Assembly (NCBI RefSeq): GCF_012223425.1
Contig: NZ_CP038799.1
Coordinates: 62,001-126,000, forward strand
Direction: 5' to 3'
From: Mycolicibacterium frederiksbergense
Lineage (GTDB): Bacteria; Actinomycetota; Actinomycetes; Mycobacteriales; Mycobacteriaceae
DNA: 64,000 nt
The position numbers were made by a program, and so were the translations under genes. Under the pieces are notes generated by a model. The model was not told the origin of the DNA. It saw only the letters and a program-made list of their open reading frames with translations, and ran no database searches. Of this stretch, positions 45,923-55,422 are shown in pieces (positions within the stretch are counted from its first letter, which is position 1; the number at the start of each line of letters is the position of its first letter).

Positions 45923-46587
45923 TCCGCCCGCAACGGCCGATGGAACCAGATCGACGAGTCGGTGGTGCCGCTGCGATGTGTCCGGTCGGCCATCGAGAAT
46001 CCGTGCTCCTGCAGAATCGGGTCGACCCCATAGAGGTCGGTGACGTACACCGCGATCAGGGTGTGGATCAGCGGGTCGTCGGGCAACCCGACGGTGGTGC
46101 GCCACCACAACCGCCGCACGAACTCCCCGCCGGCGTGCTCGTCCTCGACACGGATGTCGAGTTCGTCCAGCGGAAGTGACGGTGCCGGGCCGGGTGGCCC
46201 GGTGCGGTCCAGGGTGTCCGGGTGCGGTGGCATCGACGCCCTGGTCCCGTGCTCGGGTCCGGGTAGCGGCGCGGAGAACGACACCGTCGCGATATTGAGC
46301 AGCCGATCGTGCTGGCGGGTCTGCACCCGGCGGGTCGCCGCGGTCCGCCCGTCATAGACCCGTTCGACCTGATAGTCCGAATCGTCGCCGGCCTCGCCGC
46401 CGCGCAGGAACTGCATGTGCAGGTTGGTGGGCCGTTTCCCGGCATCAACCGTCGCACACGCCGCGGCCAGGCTCTGCGCGGCGAACAGCCCGCCGAAGGA
46501 CCGCTTGCCCGCTGGTCCGGCCCCGGGGCCGGACCAGCGGTCCTCGCCGTCGGGCGCCAGCGTCAGCAGATCCAGCAGCACGCTCAC
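45790..46587 (-). CDS. tesB: Acyl-CoA thioesterase II
   Basis: Double-hotdog thioesterase of 265 residues that hydrolyses acyl-CoA. The start is GTG 46587, overlapping the CoA-transferase stop by 4 bp. N-terminal GPAGKRSFGGLFAAQSLAAACATV and C-terminal SSIWFHRPLRADQWNLLESRSPAASRGRGVMTASL, then VQEGIIAQR, match TesB. The catalytic Asp, Gln and Ser/Thr of the C-terminal hotdog are plausible in the DSSIWFHRPL-AD region. Convergent with the ligase fusion gene, with which the ends overlap by 133 bp. Confidence 0.9.
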   Translation of the reverse strand: MSVLLDLLTLAPDGEDRWSGPGAGPAGKRSFGGLFAAQSLAAACATVDAGKRPTNLHMQFLRGGEAGDDSDYQVERVYDGRTAATRRVQTRQHDRLLNIATVSFSAPLPGPEHGTRASMPPHPDTLDRTGPPGPAPSLPLDELDIRVEDEHAGGEFVRRLWWRTTVGLPDDPLIHTLIAVYVTDLYGVDPILQEHGFSMADRTHRSGTTDSSIWFHRPLRADQWNLLESRSPAASRGRGVMTASLVRADGVIAATLVQEGIIAQR

Positions 46588-47780
46588 GCTACGGTGCCCG
46601 CACCGGTCAACCGCTCGATCTCCGCGCCGCTGAGCCCCAGCCGCTCCAGCACGGTGGCGGTGTGATCGCCCAGCGCCGGTGCCGGGGTGGCCGGCGGATA
46701 ACTGCCGTCGATCGAGATCGGCAGGCCCGGCGCCAGGTACTCCCCGATCCGCGGCTGATCCAGCGTGGTGAACAGCGGGTTGGCGGTCACCCGTTCGTCG
46801 GCGGCGACCTCGGCGAAGCTGCGGTAGCGCTCCCAGAGCACCGAGGTCTGCGTCAGTGCGTCGGTGATGTCCTGGGCGCTGCGTTCGGCGAACCACAGGG
46901 TGAACAGCCCGGTCAGCGCGTCGCGGTGCCGGTACCGCTGCCCCTCGTCGGTGAAATCCGCGCCGAGTGCCTCGCCCAGTGCGGCAACGGCTTTGGTGGT
47001 GCCGGTCAGTTCTGCGAGATCGCGGAAATGCCGTCCGGTCAGCGCGACCAGCATGAACACCACGCCGTCGCTGCTGGTGAAGTTCTGGCCGTACTGGCCG
47101 TAGAGCGAGTTGCCGATGCGCCGGCGCTCGCTGCCACCGACCATCACCTCGGTCAGGAAGCTGAGGTTGCCCGCGGTGGCCAGCGCGACGTTTTCCAGTG
47201 GGATGGCGATCTGCTGGCCGGCTCCGGTGACCTCGCGGTTGCGTACCGCGGTGACCACCGCCAGCGCCGCATACAGTCCGCACGTCACGTCCCAGGCCGG
47301 CAGCACGTGGTTCACCGGGGTGGCCAGATTGGCCGGCCCGGTCACCAACGGGAAGCCGACGGCGGCGTTGACGGTGTAGTCTACCCCGGTGGAACCGTCG
47401 CCGCGTCCGGAGATCTCGACGTGAATGAGATCCGGCCGCAGGCCCACCAGTTCGTCGTAGGAATGCCAGGCTCGGCCGGCCACATTGGTGATCAGCACGC
47501 CGGCGTCGGCGATCAGCGTGCGGATCAGTTCCTGACCCTCGGTTGCCCGCATGTCGACGGCCACCGACTGCTTGCCCTTGTTGAGCCCGGCCCAGTAGAT
47601 GCTGTCGCCGTCATCGGTCACCGGCCAGCGCTTGTAGTCGGCGGCGCCGCCGACCGGGTCGACGCGGATCACCTCCGCACCCAGCTGTGCCAGCGTCATC
47701 CCCGCCAGCGGCACCGCCACGAAGCTGGAGATCTCGATGATCCGTACACCCGCCAGGGGCCCCTGCGCCACTCCAGTCAC
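46584..47780 (-). CDS. CaiB/BaiF family CoA-transferase
   Basis: Family III CoA-transferase of 398 residues, full length. Motifs: LAGVRIIEISSFVAVPLAGMTLAQLGAEVIRVDPVGG at the N-terminus, KGKQSVAVDMRATEGQELIRTLIADAGVLITN, and an Asp in the GVDYTVNAAVGFPLVTGP segment at the catalytic-Asp position. It precedes tesB with a 4-bp overlap; both work on CoA esters, so they may activate and then recycle the same acid. Unlike the copy at 5663-6836, it has no frameshift. Confidence 0.92.
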   Translation of the reverse strand: MTGVAQGPLAGVRIIEISSFVAVPLAGMTLAQLGAEVIRVDPVGGAADYKRWPVTDDGDSIYWAGLNKGKQSVAVDMRATEGQELIRTLIADAGVLITNVAGRAWHSYDELVGLRPDLIHVEISGRGDGSTGVDYTVNAAVGFPLVTGPANLATPVNHVLPAWDVTCGLYAALAVVTAVRNREVTGAGQQIAIPLENVALATAGNLSFLTEVMVGGSERRRIGNSLYGQYGQNFTSSDGVVFMLVALTGRHFRDLAELTGTTKAVAALGEALGADFTDEGQRYRHRDALTGLFTLWFAERSAQDITDALTQTSVLWERYRSFAEVAADERVTANPLFTTLDQPRIGEYLAPGLPISIDGSYPPATPAPALGDHTATVLERLGLSGAEIERLTGAGTVA

Positions 47781-47792
47781 CCGGTCAAGCTA

Positions 47793-48470
47793 TCAACCTT
47801 GGGTCAGCACGGCGCCGTCCCGGCTCGCGGTCACCAATGAGCCGCGGCCGCCGTCGATCAGCACACCGCGCAGATACCTCGAACATGAGGTCGCGCCGTC
47901 GAAGATCTCGCTCGTGACCTCTTCGGCCAGCACCGACCGGCCGTTGTCGGTGAACAGGTAGCGGTAGCGGGTCTCGGTGTGGCCCCGGCCCAGATCCTCG
48001 GATTCGACATCCAGATCGACATCGTCGGGTTTGGCGACGCCCAGTGCGGTGAGCACCGCGTCGGGCGAGAACGCCTCCAGGGTGATCTCCCTGGTGGACT
48101 CCGGGGCCAGCCGGACCGCCTCGGCGACCTCGGCGGCGTCCAGGAAGCGCACCAACCGCCAGCCGTCACCGACACCGCGCAGCACCACCCGCTCGCGACC
48201 CGGCAGCAGCTCCGCGACCACCATCTCCTTGTTCAGGTACACCGCAACAGCGCCGGAGATCTCGCCCAGTCCAGCGGCGCGGCGCCGCAGCGCCGACAGA
48301 TCCCAGGGCCGGACCTTGGGGCCCAGATTGTCCTCGCCGAGCGCACGCACCGCGGCGGCGACGGCGGCCCGGATCGGGCCTTTGTTGCAGCGCAGCGGGA
48401 CCTCACCCGCGTCCCGCAGGGCCCACAGCGCGGAGATGACCTCGGGTGCCAGGTCGACGGATTCAGACAC
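47793..48470 (-). CDS. Conserved hypothetical protein
   Basis: Soluble protein of 225 residues from ATG 48470 (MSESVDLAPEVISALWALRDAGEVPLRC). The pattern of an N-terminal helix followed by alternating strands and helices has a faint resemblance to ESX-associated EspG proteins, but the length is short and I would not assign it. Features: VAVYLNKEMVVAELLPGRERVVLRGVGDGW and HTETRYRYLFTDNGRSVLAEEVTSEIFDG. No signal peptide or membrane segment. Located 12 bp upstream of the CoA-transferase start and divergent from the dienelactone hydrolase gene. Confidence 0.78.
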   Translation of the reverse strand: MSESVDLAPEVISALWALRDAGEVPLRCNKGPIRAAVAAAVRALGEDNLGPKVRPWDLSALRRRAAGLGEISGAVAVYLNKEMVVAELLPGRERVVLRGVGDGWRLVRFLDAAEVAEAVRLAPESTREITLEAFSPDAVLTALGVAKPDDVDLDVESEDLGRGHTETRYRYLFTDNGRSVLAEEVTSEIFDGATSCSRYLRGVLIDGGRGSLVTASRDGAVLTQG

Positions 48471-48518
48471 GACACGTCAGGTTACGGCCCCTCGGCTCAT
48501 GCCATTAGATTTGGCGGC

Positions 48519-49214
48519 ATGTCCTCGATCGAGCTCGACACCCCGGCCGGCCCCATCGACGCGCTTGTCGACGTCCCCGAGGGCCAGGGCCCGTGGCCGG
48601 GGGTGGTCGTGGTGCACGACGCCATCGGCTACCTACCCGACAAGGAGGCGGTGTCGGCGCGTATCGCCGCCGCCGGCTATCTCACCATCACCCCGAACCT
48701 GTATGCCCGCGGCGGCCGCGCCCGCTGTATCACCAAGGTGATGCGGGCCGCGCTGACCAAGCAGGGTCCCGCCATCGAGGACCTGCTGGCCGCCCGCGAC
48801 TATCTGCGGGACCGGGCCGACAGCACCGGCATCGTCGGTATCGCCGGTTTCTGCATGGGCGGCCAGTTCGCGCTCATCCTGTCCCCCAAGGGTTTCGCCG
48901 CTTCTGCACCGTTCTACGGGACACCGCTGCCGAAAAACCTGGAGGAGACGCTGAGCGGGGCGTGCCCGATCGTGGCGAGTTTCGGCGCCCGCGACCCGAT
49001 CGGCCGGGGCGCCCCGGCGAAGCTGAACAAAGCCGTCGAGGCCCAGGGCATCGCCGCCGATGTGAAGGTCTACCCGAACGCCGGGCACAGCTTCGCCAAT
49101 CAGCTTCCCGCACAGGCGCTCATGCGGGTCACCGGATTCGGCTACAACGAGGCCGTTGCCGAAGACGCCTGGCGGCGGGTGTTCGACTTCTTCGAGACGC
49201 ATCTGCGCGGCTAA
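48519..49214 (+). CDS. Dienelactone hydrolase family protein
   Basis: Alpha/beta hydrolase of 231 residues from ATG 48519. The catalytic triad is a Cys in IAGFCMGGQFAL, Asp in FGARDPIGRG and His in YPNAGHSFANQ, characteristic of dienelactone hydrolases. The natural substrate in mycobacteria is unknown; the family takes part in aromatic lactone hydrolysis. Last gene of the accessory island before DUF2469. Confidence 0.9.
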   Translation: MSSIELDTPAGPIDALVDVPEGQGPWPGVVVVHDAIGYLPDKEAVSARIAAAGYLTITPNLYARGGRARCITKVMRAALTKQGPAIEDLLAARDYLRDRADSTGIVGIAGFCMGGQFALILSPKGFAASAPFYGTPLPKNLEETLSGACPIVASFGARDPIGRGAPAKLNKAVEAQGIAADVKVYPNAGHSFANQLPAQALMRVTGFGYNEAVAEDAWRRVFDFFETHLRG

Positions 49215-49273
49215 CCCTGCAGGACCACCAGAGAAGCTGTGGGTCATCGCTTTTCGCCGGCGGAAACCCACCG

Positions 49274-49579
49274 TCAGTCGGGCAGCCGCAGTTCCGGCTT
49301 CTCCACCTCTTCGATGTTGACGTCCTTGAAGGTGATGACGCGGACCTGCTTGACGAAGCGGGCCGGCCGGTACATGTCCCACACCCAGGCGTCGGCGAGG
49401 CGCAGCTCGAAGTAGACCTCACCGTCGGCGTTGCGGGGCACCATCTCGACGCTGTTGGCCAGATAGAAGCGGCGTTCGGTCTCCACCACGTAGCTGAACT
49501 GTCCGACGATGTCCTTGTACTCGCGGTACAGCGAGAGCTCCATCTCGGTTTCGTACTTTTCGAGATCCTCGGCACTCAT
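49274..49579 (-). CDS. DUF2469 protein
   Basis: Small protein of 101 residues from ATG 49579 ([45 protein letters not shown]). Highly conserved in actinobacteria, always next to rnhB, function unknown. It overlaps the rnhB stop by 4 bp. Orthologous position to M. tuberculosis Rv2901c (from memory). Confidence 0.93.
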   Translation of the reverse strand: MSAEDLEKYETEMELSLYREYKDIVGQFSYVVETERRFYLANSVEMVPRNADGEVYFELRLADAWVWDMYRPARFVKQVRVITFKDVNIEEVEKPELRLPD

Positions 49580-50295
49580 CTGCTCTGCTGTCCTTCGTCT
49601 AGGTTGGTCTCCATCATTCCCCACACCGTTGCGCCGCGTTGCACCGATCCCGCAACCCGCCGCACATTCGCAAAGGAATAGCGGTGCTCGCTGCAGGGAC
49701 CCCGTTCCGCCAGCGCCGCCATGTGCACCGGTGTGCTGTAGCCCTTGTGCTCGGCGAAACCGTATCCGGGGTGTTCGGTCTCCATCGCGACCATCAGTCG
49801 GTCCCTGCTCACCTTGGCCAGCACGCTGGCGGCCGCGATACAGGCCGCCGCGGCGTCGCCGCCGATCACCGGCAGCGACGGCATCGGTAGCCCCGGTACC
49901 CGGAAGCCGTCGGAGAGCACGTACCCGGGCCGCAGCGGCAGTCCTGCCACCGCGCGGCGCATCCCCTCGATGTTCGCGTGGTGGACCCCGCGGCGGTCCA
50001 CCTCGACCGATCCAATGATCACCACGTGATAGGCCAGCGCGTACCGGCGGATCAGCGGGAACAGCCGTTCCCGCTCGGCCTCGTTGAGCTTCTTCGAATC
50101 ATCCAGTGCGGCAAGGCTGGTCAAGCGGTTCGGACCCAGCACGCAGGACGCCACCACCAGCGGCCCGGCGCACGCACCGCGACCGACCTCATCGACGCCG
50201 GCCACCGGCCCGAGGCCGTTGCGGTACAGCGCGGACTCCAGAGTGCGCAGGCCGGACCTGCGGATCACTGTTCTGGGGGGCCAACTCGCCGGCAA
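49576..50295 (-). CDS. rnhB: Ribonuclease HII
   Basis: Removes RNA from RNA-DNA hybrids and misincorporated ribonucleotides. Motifs: [17 protein letters not shown] (catalytic Asp-Glu), [14 protein letters not shown], and [23 protein letters not shown] choose TTG 50295 as start: AGGAG lies 8 nt upstream, it falls 12 bp after the lepB stop, and the resulting N-terminus ([15 protein letters not shown]) aligns with the M. tuberculosis protein as I remember it. The alternative GTG 50355 would overlap lepB by 49 bp. This gives 239 residues. Confidence 0.95.
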   Translation of the reverse strand: MPASWPPRTVIRRSGLRTLESALYRNGLGPVAGVDEVGRGACAGPLVVASCVLGPNRLTSLAALDDSKKLNEAERERLFPLIRRYALAYHVVIIGSVEVDRRGVHHANIEGMRRAVAGLPLRPGYVLSDGFRVPGLPMPSLPVIGGDAAAACIAAASVLAKVSRDRLMVAMETEHPGYGFAEHKGYSTPVHMAALAERGPCSEHRYSFANVRRVAGSVQRGATVWGMMETNLDEGQQSR

Positions 50296-50306
50296 CGCCG
50301 GAACTC

Positions 50307-51122
50307 CTAATCGGCCGATGCCGTCTGCGGGTTGGTACTGCTCACGCCACCCCACCGCGACGGCGGCCAGGCGATGAAACGTGCCTTGCCGATCACATTG
50401 TCGACGGGCACGGTGCCGGCCTCCGGGTCACCGGTGCAGATCAGCCCACGCTGAGCGTCGCCGGGCAGATTGGAGCAGCGTGACCGGGAGTCGGCGGAGT
50501 GGGTGCGGTTGTCGCCCATCACCCACAGCTTGTCCTCGGGCACCTTGACCGGCCCGAACTCGTTGCCCAGGCAGGGATAGACCTCGGCGTCGGCGTTCAT
50601 GGTGACCGAGTCCAGATACGGTTCGACGAGTTTCTTTCCGTCGACGGTCAGGCCGGTGTCGGCACGGCACTGCACCGTCTGTCCGCCCACCGCGATGACC
50701 CGCTTGACGAGGTCGTTCTCGTCGGGCGGCACGAACCCGACGAAGGACAGCGCGTCCTGCACCACCTTGATCGCCGGGTTGTCCGAACGGATCGACTTGT
50801 AGCCGATGTTCCAGTTCGGCGGGCCCTTGAAGACGACGACATCACCGGGTTCGGGCTCGGTGAACCGGTAGGTGAGCTTGTCCACCATGATCCGGTCGCC
50901 GACACAGCCGGGGCAGCCGTGCAGCGTGGGTTCCATCGATTCCGAGGGAATCAGATAGGGACGCGCCACGAAGGTCAGCATCACGTAATAGAGAACCAGC
51001 GCGATGGTGACCAGGATGGCGCCCTCGCGCAGCGCGCCGTGCTTCTTCTTCGGTTCCTGCTCCGCTTCCGCGTCGGTTTCGGCGGTTTCAGCGGGAGCGG
51101 CGTCCTCGGCTTCGTCGGTCAC
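50307..51122 (-). CDS. lepB: Signal peptidase I
   Basis: Membrane-bound signal peptidase of 271 residues from GTG 51122 ([12 protein letters not shown]). An acidic, Ala-rich N-terminus is followed by one membrane helix ([19 protein letters not shown]). The Ser/Lys dyad is in [10 protein letters not shown] and [14 protein letters not shown]. The family box [11 protein letters not shown] is intact. It cleaves signal peptides at the outer face of the membrane. Cotranscribed with rnhB. Confidence 0.96.
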   Translation of the reverse strand: MTDEAEDAAPAETAETDAEAEQEPKKKHGALREGAILVTIALVLYYVMLTFVARPYLIPSESMEPTLHGCPGCVGDRIMVDKLTYRFTEPEPGDVVVFKGPPNWNIGYKSIRSDNPAIKVVQDALSFVGFVPPDENDLVKRVIAVGGQTVQCRADTGLTVDGKKLVEPYLDSVTMNADAEVYPCLGNEFGPVKVPEDKLWVMGDNRTHSADSRSRCSNLPGDAQRGLICTGDPEAGTVPVDNVIGKARFIAWPPSRWGGVSSTNPQTASAD

Positions 51123-51207
51123 GGCATCAGGGTAGCCAGCGAGGCTGGGGACCAGCCTGACAGCCTGAGCGAGCGTGTCGTGGTGCGCGCACCTGACACG
51201 ATCAGCG

Positions 51208-51549
51208 TCAGCGCTTCTCCTTGATCTTCGCCTTCTTGCCACGCAGTTCGCGCAGGTAGTAGAGCTTGGCGCGACGCACGTCGCCGCGGGTCACGACGTC
51301 GATGTGGTCGATGTTGGGCGAGTGCACCGGGAAGGTCCGCTCGACGCCCACGCCGTAGCTCTCCTTGCGAACGGTGAAGGTCTCGCTGATCCCACCGTTC
51401 TGGCGGCGCAGCACGACACCCTTGAAGACCTGGATGCGCTCCTTGGAGCCCTCGATGACCTTGACGTGCACGTTGACGGTGTCGCCGGGGCCGAATGCCG
51501 GGATGTCGTCGCGCAGCGACGCCTTGTCGACGAAGTCAAGCGTGTTCAT
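51208..51549 (-). CDS. rplS: 50S ribosomal protein L19
   Basis: Large-subunit ribosomal protein of 113 residues. Sequence [44 protein letters not shown] and [23 protein letters not shown] match L19. It stands alone as a short transcription unit upstream of lepB. Divergent from the lipoprotein gene. Confidence 0.98.
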   Translation of the reverse strand: MNTLDFVDKASLRDDIPAFGPGDTVNVHVKVIEGSKERIQVFKGVVLRRQNGGISETFTVRKESYGVGVERTFPVHSPNIDHIDVVTRGDVRRAKLYYLRELRGKKAKIKEKR

Positions 51550-51864
51550 CGGTGACTCTTCCTTGCTGTTGGCGGTTCTTCATGGGCTGCGCGGTTACGC
51601 GCTGCCGAACCGAGGTATTCGGGCAGATCTGACTGTGCTCGTCTCCGCAGCAGGATGAACCTGCGCAGACAACTGCTCAATTGTGCCAGACGCGGCGCAC
51701 GAGGCGAAATCGTCACCCTGAGCACGTCCGGTCGCGAAACGCCGCCTCCCGGCGAGGCGCGCGCGGGTGGCCGGGAGGCGATTACGCTACTGGTATCCGG
51801 GGTAGACGTTCCGACAACGTGGCCGGGACCCCCGCCCCCTTCTTCTTCATCCCTGGAGGAACCC
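51550..51864. other. Intergenic region between rplS and lppW-like gene
   Basis: The 315 bp carry the promoters for both divergent genes but no convincing gene. A perfect 11-bp inverted repeat lies at 51743-51780. A clear -35/-10 pair was not identified in either direction. Confidence 0.4.
51743..51780. repeat. 11-bp inverted repeat
   Basis: CGCCTCCCGGC (51743-51753) and GCCGGGAGGCG (51770-51780) are perfectly complementary around 16 nt, 85 bp before the lipoprotein start. It could form a stable hairpin, act as a transcription barrier between the divergent units, or be a dispersed element. Confidence 0.55.
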
Positions 51865-52800
51865 ATGCCGCGGCCGTCGACGTTTCTGGCGGTGGCCGTG
51901 GCGGCTGTGTGTACGGCTGCCACGATCTCCGGGTGCGAAGCGAAGGTGTACGGGAGCCCGCCGCCACCGCCCGCCGCGCCGCAGCTCACCGTCGTCGCGC
52001 CGCTGGGTACCTCCGCGCCCCTGCCCGAAGCGCCGCCCGAGAAGCCGACCGCAACGTTCGAGGGGCTGAAGAACCGCGAGGTTCAGGCCACCGCGGACGC
52101 CGCCGAGGCCGGTGCCGACATCACCGTGGCGGTCCTGGACCGCAACACCGGCCAGCTCGTCACCAACGGCCGCAACAGCACCATCGCGATCGCCTCGGTG
52201 GTCAAGCTCTTCATCGCCGACGACCTGCTCTTGCAGGAAGCCAACGGGGACACCACGCTGAGCCCCGAGGACCGCACCATGCTCGACGTGATGCTGCGGT
52301 CCTCCGATGACAGCGCCGCCGAGGTGTTCTGGAATCGCAGCGGCGGCGGCGCGATCATCGGCCGGGTCGTCCAGCGCTACGGGCTGGGCTCGACGCGCGC
52401 CAACGGTCGCTGGTTCAACACCATCAGCACGGTGACCGACCTGGTGCGTTATTACGACATGCTGTTGGCGGGTACCGGCGGGCTGCCGTCGGAGCGGGCC
52501 AGCATCATCCTGTCCAACCTGGCGCAGTCGACGCCGACGGCACCCGACGGCATGGTGCCCGGCGGTGTCTACCCGCAGCGGTTCGGTATCCCGGAGGGGC
52601 TGTTCGCCGAACCGGTCGCGGTCAAACAGGGCTGGATGTGCTGCATCGGCGCGGACTGGATGCACCTGTCCACCGGTGTGGTCGGCCCGGAGCGGCGCTA
52701 TGTGATGGCCATCAGTTCGATGCAGCCCGCCGGCGCCGAGGAGGCGCGACGGACCATCACCGAAGCGGTGCAGACGATCTTCCCCGGCGGCAGTATCTAG
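51865..52800 (+). CDS. lppW: LppW-like lipoprotein with beta-lactamase-like fold
   Basis: Lipoprotein of 311 residues: lipobox TISGC with the lipidated Cys near 24, then a Pro-rich linker, then a serine-hydrolase fold. The segment [16 protein letters not shown] has S-V-V-K, the SxxK pattern of penicillin-binding proteins; [16 protein letters not shown] resembles the SxN/S-D-N region, and KQGWMCC stands where KTG normally is, so the third motif is degraded. Enzymatic activity is therefore doubtful. Located between rplS and trmD as lppW is in M. tuberculosis. Its stop overlaps the convergent trmD stop by 4 bp. Confidence 0.87.
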   Translation: MPRPSTFLAVAVAAVCTAATISGCEAKVYGSPPPPPAAPQLTVVAPLGTSAPLPEAPPEKPTATFEGLKNREVQATADAAEAGADITVAVLDRNTGQLVTNGRNSTIAIASVVKLFIADDLLLQEANGDTTLSPEDRTMLDVMLRSSDDSAAEVFWNRSGGGAIIGRVVQRYGLGSTRANGRWFNTISTVTDLVRYYDMLLAGTGGLPSERASIILSNLAQSTPTAPDGMVPGGVYPQRFGIPEGLFAEPVAVKQGWMCCIGADWMHLSTGVVGPERRYVMAISSMQPAGAEEARRTITEAVQTIFPGGSI

Positions 52801-53504
52801 TCGACATCACTGCCCGTCGCTTCGCTCGCCCCCAGCAGGTCGGGCCGGCGTTCCCGGGTGCGCTGCAGCGACTGCTCGTGGCGCCAGGCATCGATCTTGG
52901 CGTGGTCCCCGGACAGCAGCACCGGTGGCACCTCCAGGTCGCGCCAGACCGGCGGCCGGGTGTAGCTGGGGCCTTCCAACAGACCGTTCGAGTGCGAATC
53001 ATCTTGATGCGATGCGGGATTGCCGAGCACCTCGGGCAACAGGCGCACCACTGCCTCGACCATCACCAGGACCGCCGACTCACCGCCGGCGAGCACGTAG
53101 TCGCCGATGGACACCTCTTCGACCCGCATCCGTCGCGCCGCGTCATCGGCGACCCGTTGATCGATGCCCTCGTAGCGTCCGCACGCGAACACCAGATGCG
53201 CCTCGGCGCTCCACCGGTGCGCGGTGGCCTGCGTGAACGGGCGGCCGGCCGGTGTCGGCACCACCAGAAGTGTGTCCGCCGAACAGATGTCGTCGAGGGC
53301 TGCACCCCACACCGGGGCCTTCATGACCATGCCGGGGCCACCGCCGTACGGCGAGTCGTCCACCGACCGGTGCACATCGTGGGTCCACTCACGCAGATCG
53401 TGCACACCGAGTGCCACGATGCCGGACTGAATCGCCTTGCCCGGCAAAGCCTGCTGCAACGCGTCGAGATAGGCGGGGAAAATCGTGACGACGTCGATCC
53501 GCAT
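52797..53504 (-). CDS. trmD: tRNA (guanine-N1)-methyltransferase
   Basis: Makes m1G37 in tRNA, needed for frame maintenance. The 235-residue SPOUT-fold protein has [44 protein letters not shown] and the knot region [19 protein letters not shown]. Part of rpsP-KH-rimM-trmD. Confidence 0.97.
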   Translation of the reverse strand: MRIDVVTIFPAYLDALQQALPGKAIQSGIVALGVHDLREWTHDVHRSVDDSPYGGGPGMVMKAPVWGAALDDICSADTLLVVPTPAGRPFTQATAHRWSAEAHLVFACGRYEGIDQRVADDAARRMRVEEVSIGDYVLAGGESAVLVMVEAVVRLLPEVLGNPASHQDDSHSNGLLEGPSYTRPPVWRDLEVPPVLLSGDHAKIDAWRHEQSLQRTRERRPDLLGASEATGSDVD

Positions 53505-53511
53505 GCGGTCC

Positions 53512-54039
53512 CTACAGATCTTCGAGGTTGAGCAGACCCTCGGGCGGATCGATGTCCACCGTGCCCTCTGCCAGTGATACGGCGGTGACGATGGCGCTGA
53601 CGAACGGCACCAGCAGTTCGGTGTCCTCGGGCGTCTTGATCGACAGCAGTTCCCCGGCCGCGGTGTGCAGCACCTCGGTCACCGTGCCGACGGCCTCACC
53701 GGCGACGGTGCGCACGGCCAGGCCCTCGAGTTGGTGATCGTAGAACTCGTCGGGGTCCTCGATGGGTGGCAGGTCCCCGGATTCGACGAGGAACAGTGTG
53801 CCGCGCAGTTCGTCGGCGGCATTGCGATCGCCGATCCCGTTGAGGCGCACCAGCAGTCGGCCACCGTGCTCGCGGACCGTGTCGATGACGAAACTGCGCT
53901 CCGGTCCCCCGCGGGGCTTGCGCCCGCGGAGCACCGAACCGGGGGCGAACCGGGCCTCCGGGTCATCGGTGCGGACGTCGACGACGACCTCACCGGTGAC
54001 ACCGTGGGCCTTGGCGATCCGCCCGATGACCAGCTCCAT
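53512..54039 (-). CDS. rimM: 16S rRNA processing protein RimM
   Basis: Ribosome maturation factor of 175 residues that binds S19 on the 30S head. [26 protein letters not shown] is the N-terminal RimM barrel, and [11 protein letters not shown]...-LVPFVSAIV the PRC-barrel domain. ATG 54039 is the family start. It lies 7 bp before trmD. Confidence 0.96.
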   Translation of the reverse strand: MELVIGRIAKAHGVTGEVVVDVRTDDPEARFAPGSVLRGRKPRGGPERSFVIDTVREHGGRLLVRLNGIGDRNAADELRGTLFLVESGDLPPIEDPDEFYDHQLEGLAVRTVAGEAVGTVTEVLHTAAGELLSIKTPEDTELLVPFVSAIVTAVSLAEGTVDIDPPEGLLNLEDL

Positions 54040-54062
54040 CCATACTCCCCGGTCGCTTCGCT

Positions 54063-54080
54063 CTCCCCCGCGAGCGGGAG
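54063..54080. repeat. Short GC-rich palindrome in KH-rimM spacer
   Basis: CTCCC...GGGAG arms (5 bp) bracket CCGCGAGC in the 64-bp KH-rimM spacer. It is embedded in a CGCTTCGCTCTCCCCC context, and a partial copy (GTCGCTTCGCTC then CCCCC) occurs near the trmD 3' end at about 52816. This looks like a small dispersed mycobacterial element. Function unknown. Confidence 0.35.
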
Positions 54081-54103
54081 GTACCCCCAGCCCGCGACGA
54101 GAA

Positions 54104-54346
54104 TTACTGGTCGGTGTCCACCACGTCGACGCGGATTCCGCGGCCGCCGATACCGGCGACCAGTGTGCGCAGCGCAGTCGCGGTACGTCCGCCGCGGCCG
54201 ATGACCTTGCCCAGGTCATCGGGATGTACGTGCACCTCGACGGTGCGGCCACGCCGGTTGGTCACCAGGTCGACCCGTACGTCGTCGGGGTTGTCGACGA
54301 TCCCGCGAACGAGGTGTTCGACGGCGTCGACGACGACGGTGCTCAT
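54104..54346 (-). CDS. KH-domain RNA-binding protein
   Basis: Protein of 80 residues with one KH fold: [27 protein letters not shown] contains the GxxG loop (GRGG). Conserved between rpsP and rimM in actinobacteria; known from related bacteria as KhpA-type, acting in RNA binding and cell-elongation control. It overlaps the rpsP stop by 4 bp. Confidence 0.95.
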   Translation of the reverse strand: MSTVVVDAVEHLVRGIVDNPDDVRVDLVTNRRGRTVEVHVHPDDLGKVIGRGGRTATALRTLVAGIGGRGIRVDVVDTDQ

Positions 54347-54819
54347 TCTGCGGCGGGAGTTTCGGCGGCGGCTTCGGTGGCCTCAGCCGCGGGGGCCTCG
54401 GCCTCGGCAGCATCGTCGGCCTTCTTGGCCGGGGCCTTCTTCTTCTTGAGCTGGGTGGCCTCACCGGTCGGTGCGTTGTCGGCGGCGGCCAGCGCGGCGT
54501 TGAACAGGTCCAACTTGGAGGGCTTGGGCTCCTTGACCCGCAGCGTGCCCTCGGCGCCCGGCAGGCCCTTGAACTTCTGCCAGTCACCGGTGATCTTCAG
54601 CAGTGCCAGCACGGGCTCAGTGGGCTGGGCACCGACGCTCAGCCAGTACTGCACGCGCTCCGAGTCGACCTCGATCAGGCTGGGCTCTTCTTTCGGCTGG
54701 TACTTGCCGATGACCTCGATGGCGCGTCCGTCGCGGCGGTTGCGCGCGTCGGCGACCGAGATGCGGTACTGGGGGTTGCGGATCTTGCCGAAGCGGGCGA
54801 GTTTGATCTTGACAGCCAT
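54343..54819 (-). CDS. rpsP: 30S ribosomal protein S16
   Basis: Ribosomal protein of 158 residues from ATG 54819. The S16 core is [47 protein letters not shown] long Ala/Glu/Lys tail (after about 115, ending in PAAE) is characteristic of actinobacterial S16. The 9 upstream in-frame codons from 54846 are not needed. First gene of the rpsP-KH-rimM-trmD operon. Confidence 0.97.
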   Translation of the reverse strand: MAVKIKLARFGKIRNPQYRISVADARNRRDGRAIEVIGKYQPKEEPSLIEVDSERVQYWLSVGAQPTEPVLALLKITGDWQKFKGLPGAEGTLRVKEPKPSKLDLFNAALAAADNAPTGEATQLKKKKAPAKKADDAAEAEAPAAEATEAAAETPAAE

Positions 54820-54987
54820 GGTGAAGCGATCTCCTGTGATTGCCACGCTTGCAATTCAGCGACTCGGGCGGGTTGCCCGGTCCGGTTTTGCCTCTGCGTG
54901 TGTGACCGGCGTGCGGCGCATCTAACGTGTCGCGCGCGGGACAGCCGCCCATTGTGCCAGAGCAGGGGTTACCGCCCCAAATCCCGG

Positions 54988-55407
54988 TCAGACCACCCGG
55001 TCGAAGCACTTCTCCTCGACGCGCCGGGTCATCCGCCAGCCGTCATCGGTGCGGACGAACTCGTCGTCGTACCAGAGCCCGCAGAACAGGACCTGTTTCT
55101 CGTCGCCGCCGAGCACCATCGGGTTGAAGCACAGCGTGCGCGAGGTCGCGCTGTCGCCGTCGACCTTGACATCGAAGTTGCCGAGCATGTGGGCGTAGGC
55201 CGGGAAGTTCGGCAGCACTTGGGCCAGCCAGGCCTTCACCTCCGGGTAGCGCCCATCCACCCCGCCCATGGCGCGGTAGTCGATATAGGCGTCCGCGGTG
55301 AACACCCGGTCCAGATCATCGAAGCGGCGCGCGTCGATGGCGGTGGAGTAGTCGACCAGCAGCTGCTGGATTTCCAGACGGTCGGAGATCTCTTCGATGC
55401 TCAGCAC
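54988..55407 (-). CDS. SnoaL-like protein
   Basis: Protein of 139 residues with GTG start at 55407 (LSIEEISDRLEIQQLLVDYSTAID). NTF2/SnoaL pattern: RRFDDLDRVFTADAYIDYRAMG, AYAHMLGNFDVKVDGDSATSRT, EFVRTDDGWRMTRRVEEK. The gene position next to rpsP equals M. tuberculosis Rv2910c (from memory). Substrate unknown. Confidence 0.88.
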   Translation of the reverse strand: MLSIEEISDRLEIQQLLVDYSTAIDARRFDDLDRVFTADAYIDYRAMGGVDGRYPEVKAWLAQVLPNFPAYAHMLGNFDVKVDGDSATSRTLCFNPMVLGGDEKQVLFCGLWYDDEFVRTDDGWRMTRRVEEKCFDRVV

Positions 55408-55422
55408 GCCTTGATTGAACCA

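Noticed and set aside
47793..48470. EspG-type ESX chaperone
   Set aside because: Resemblance limited to the first helix and overall alternation; too short and no ESX genes adjacent. Left as hypothetical.
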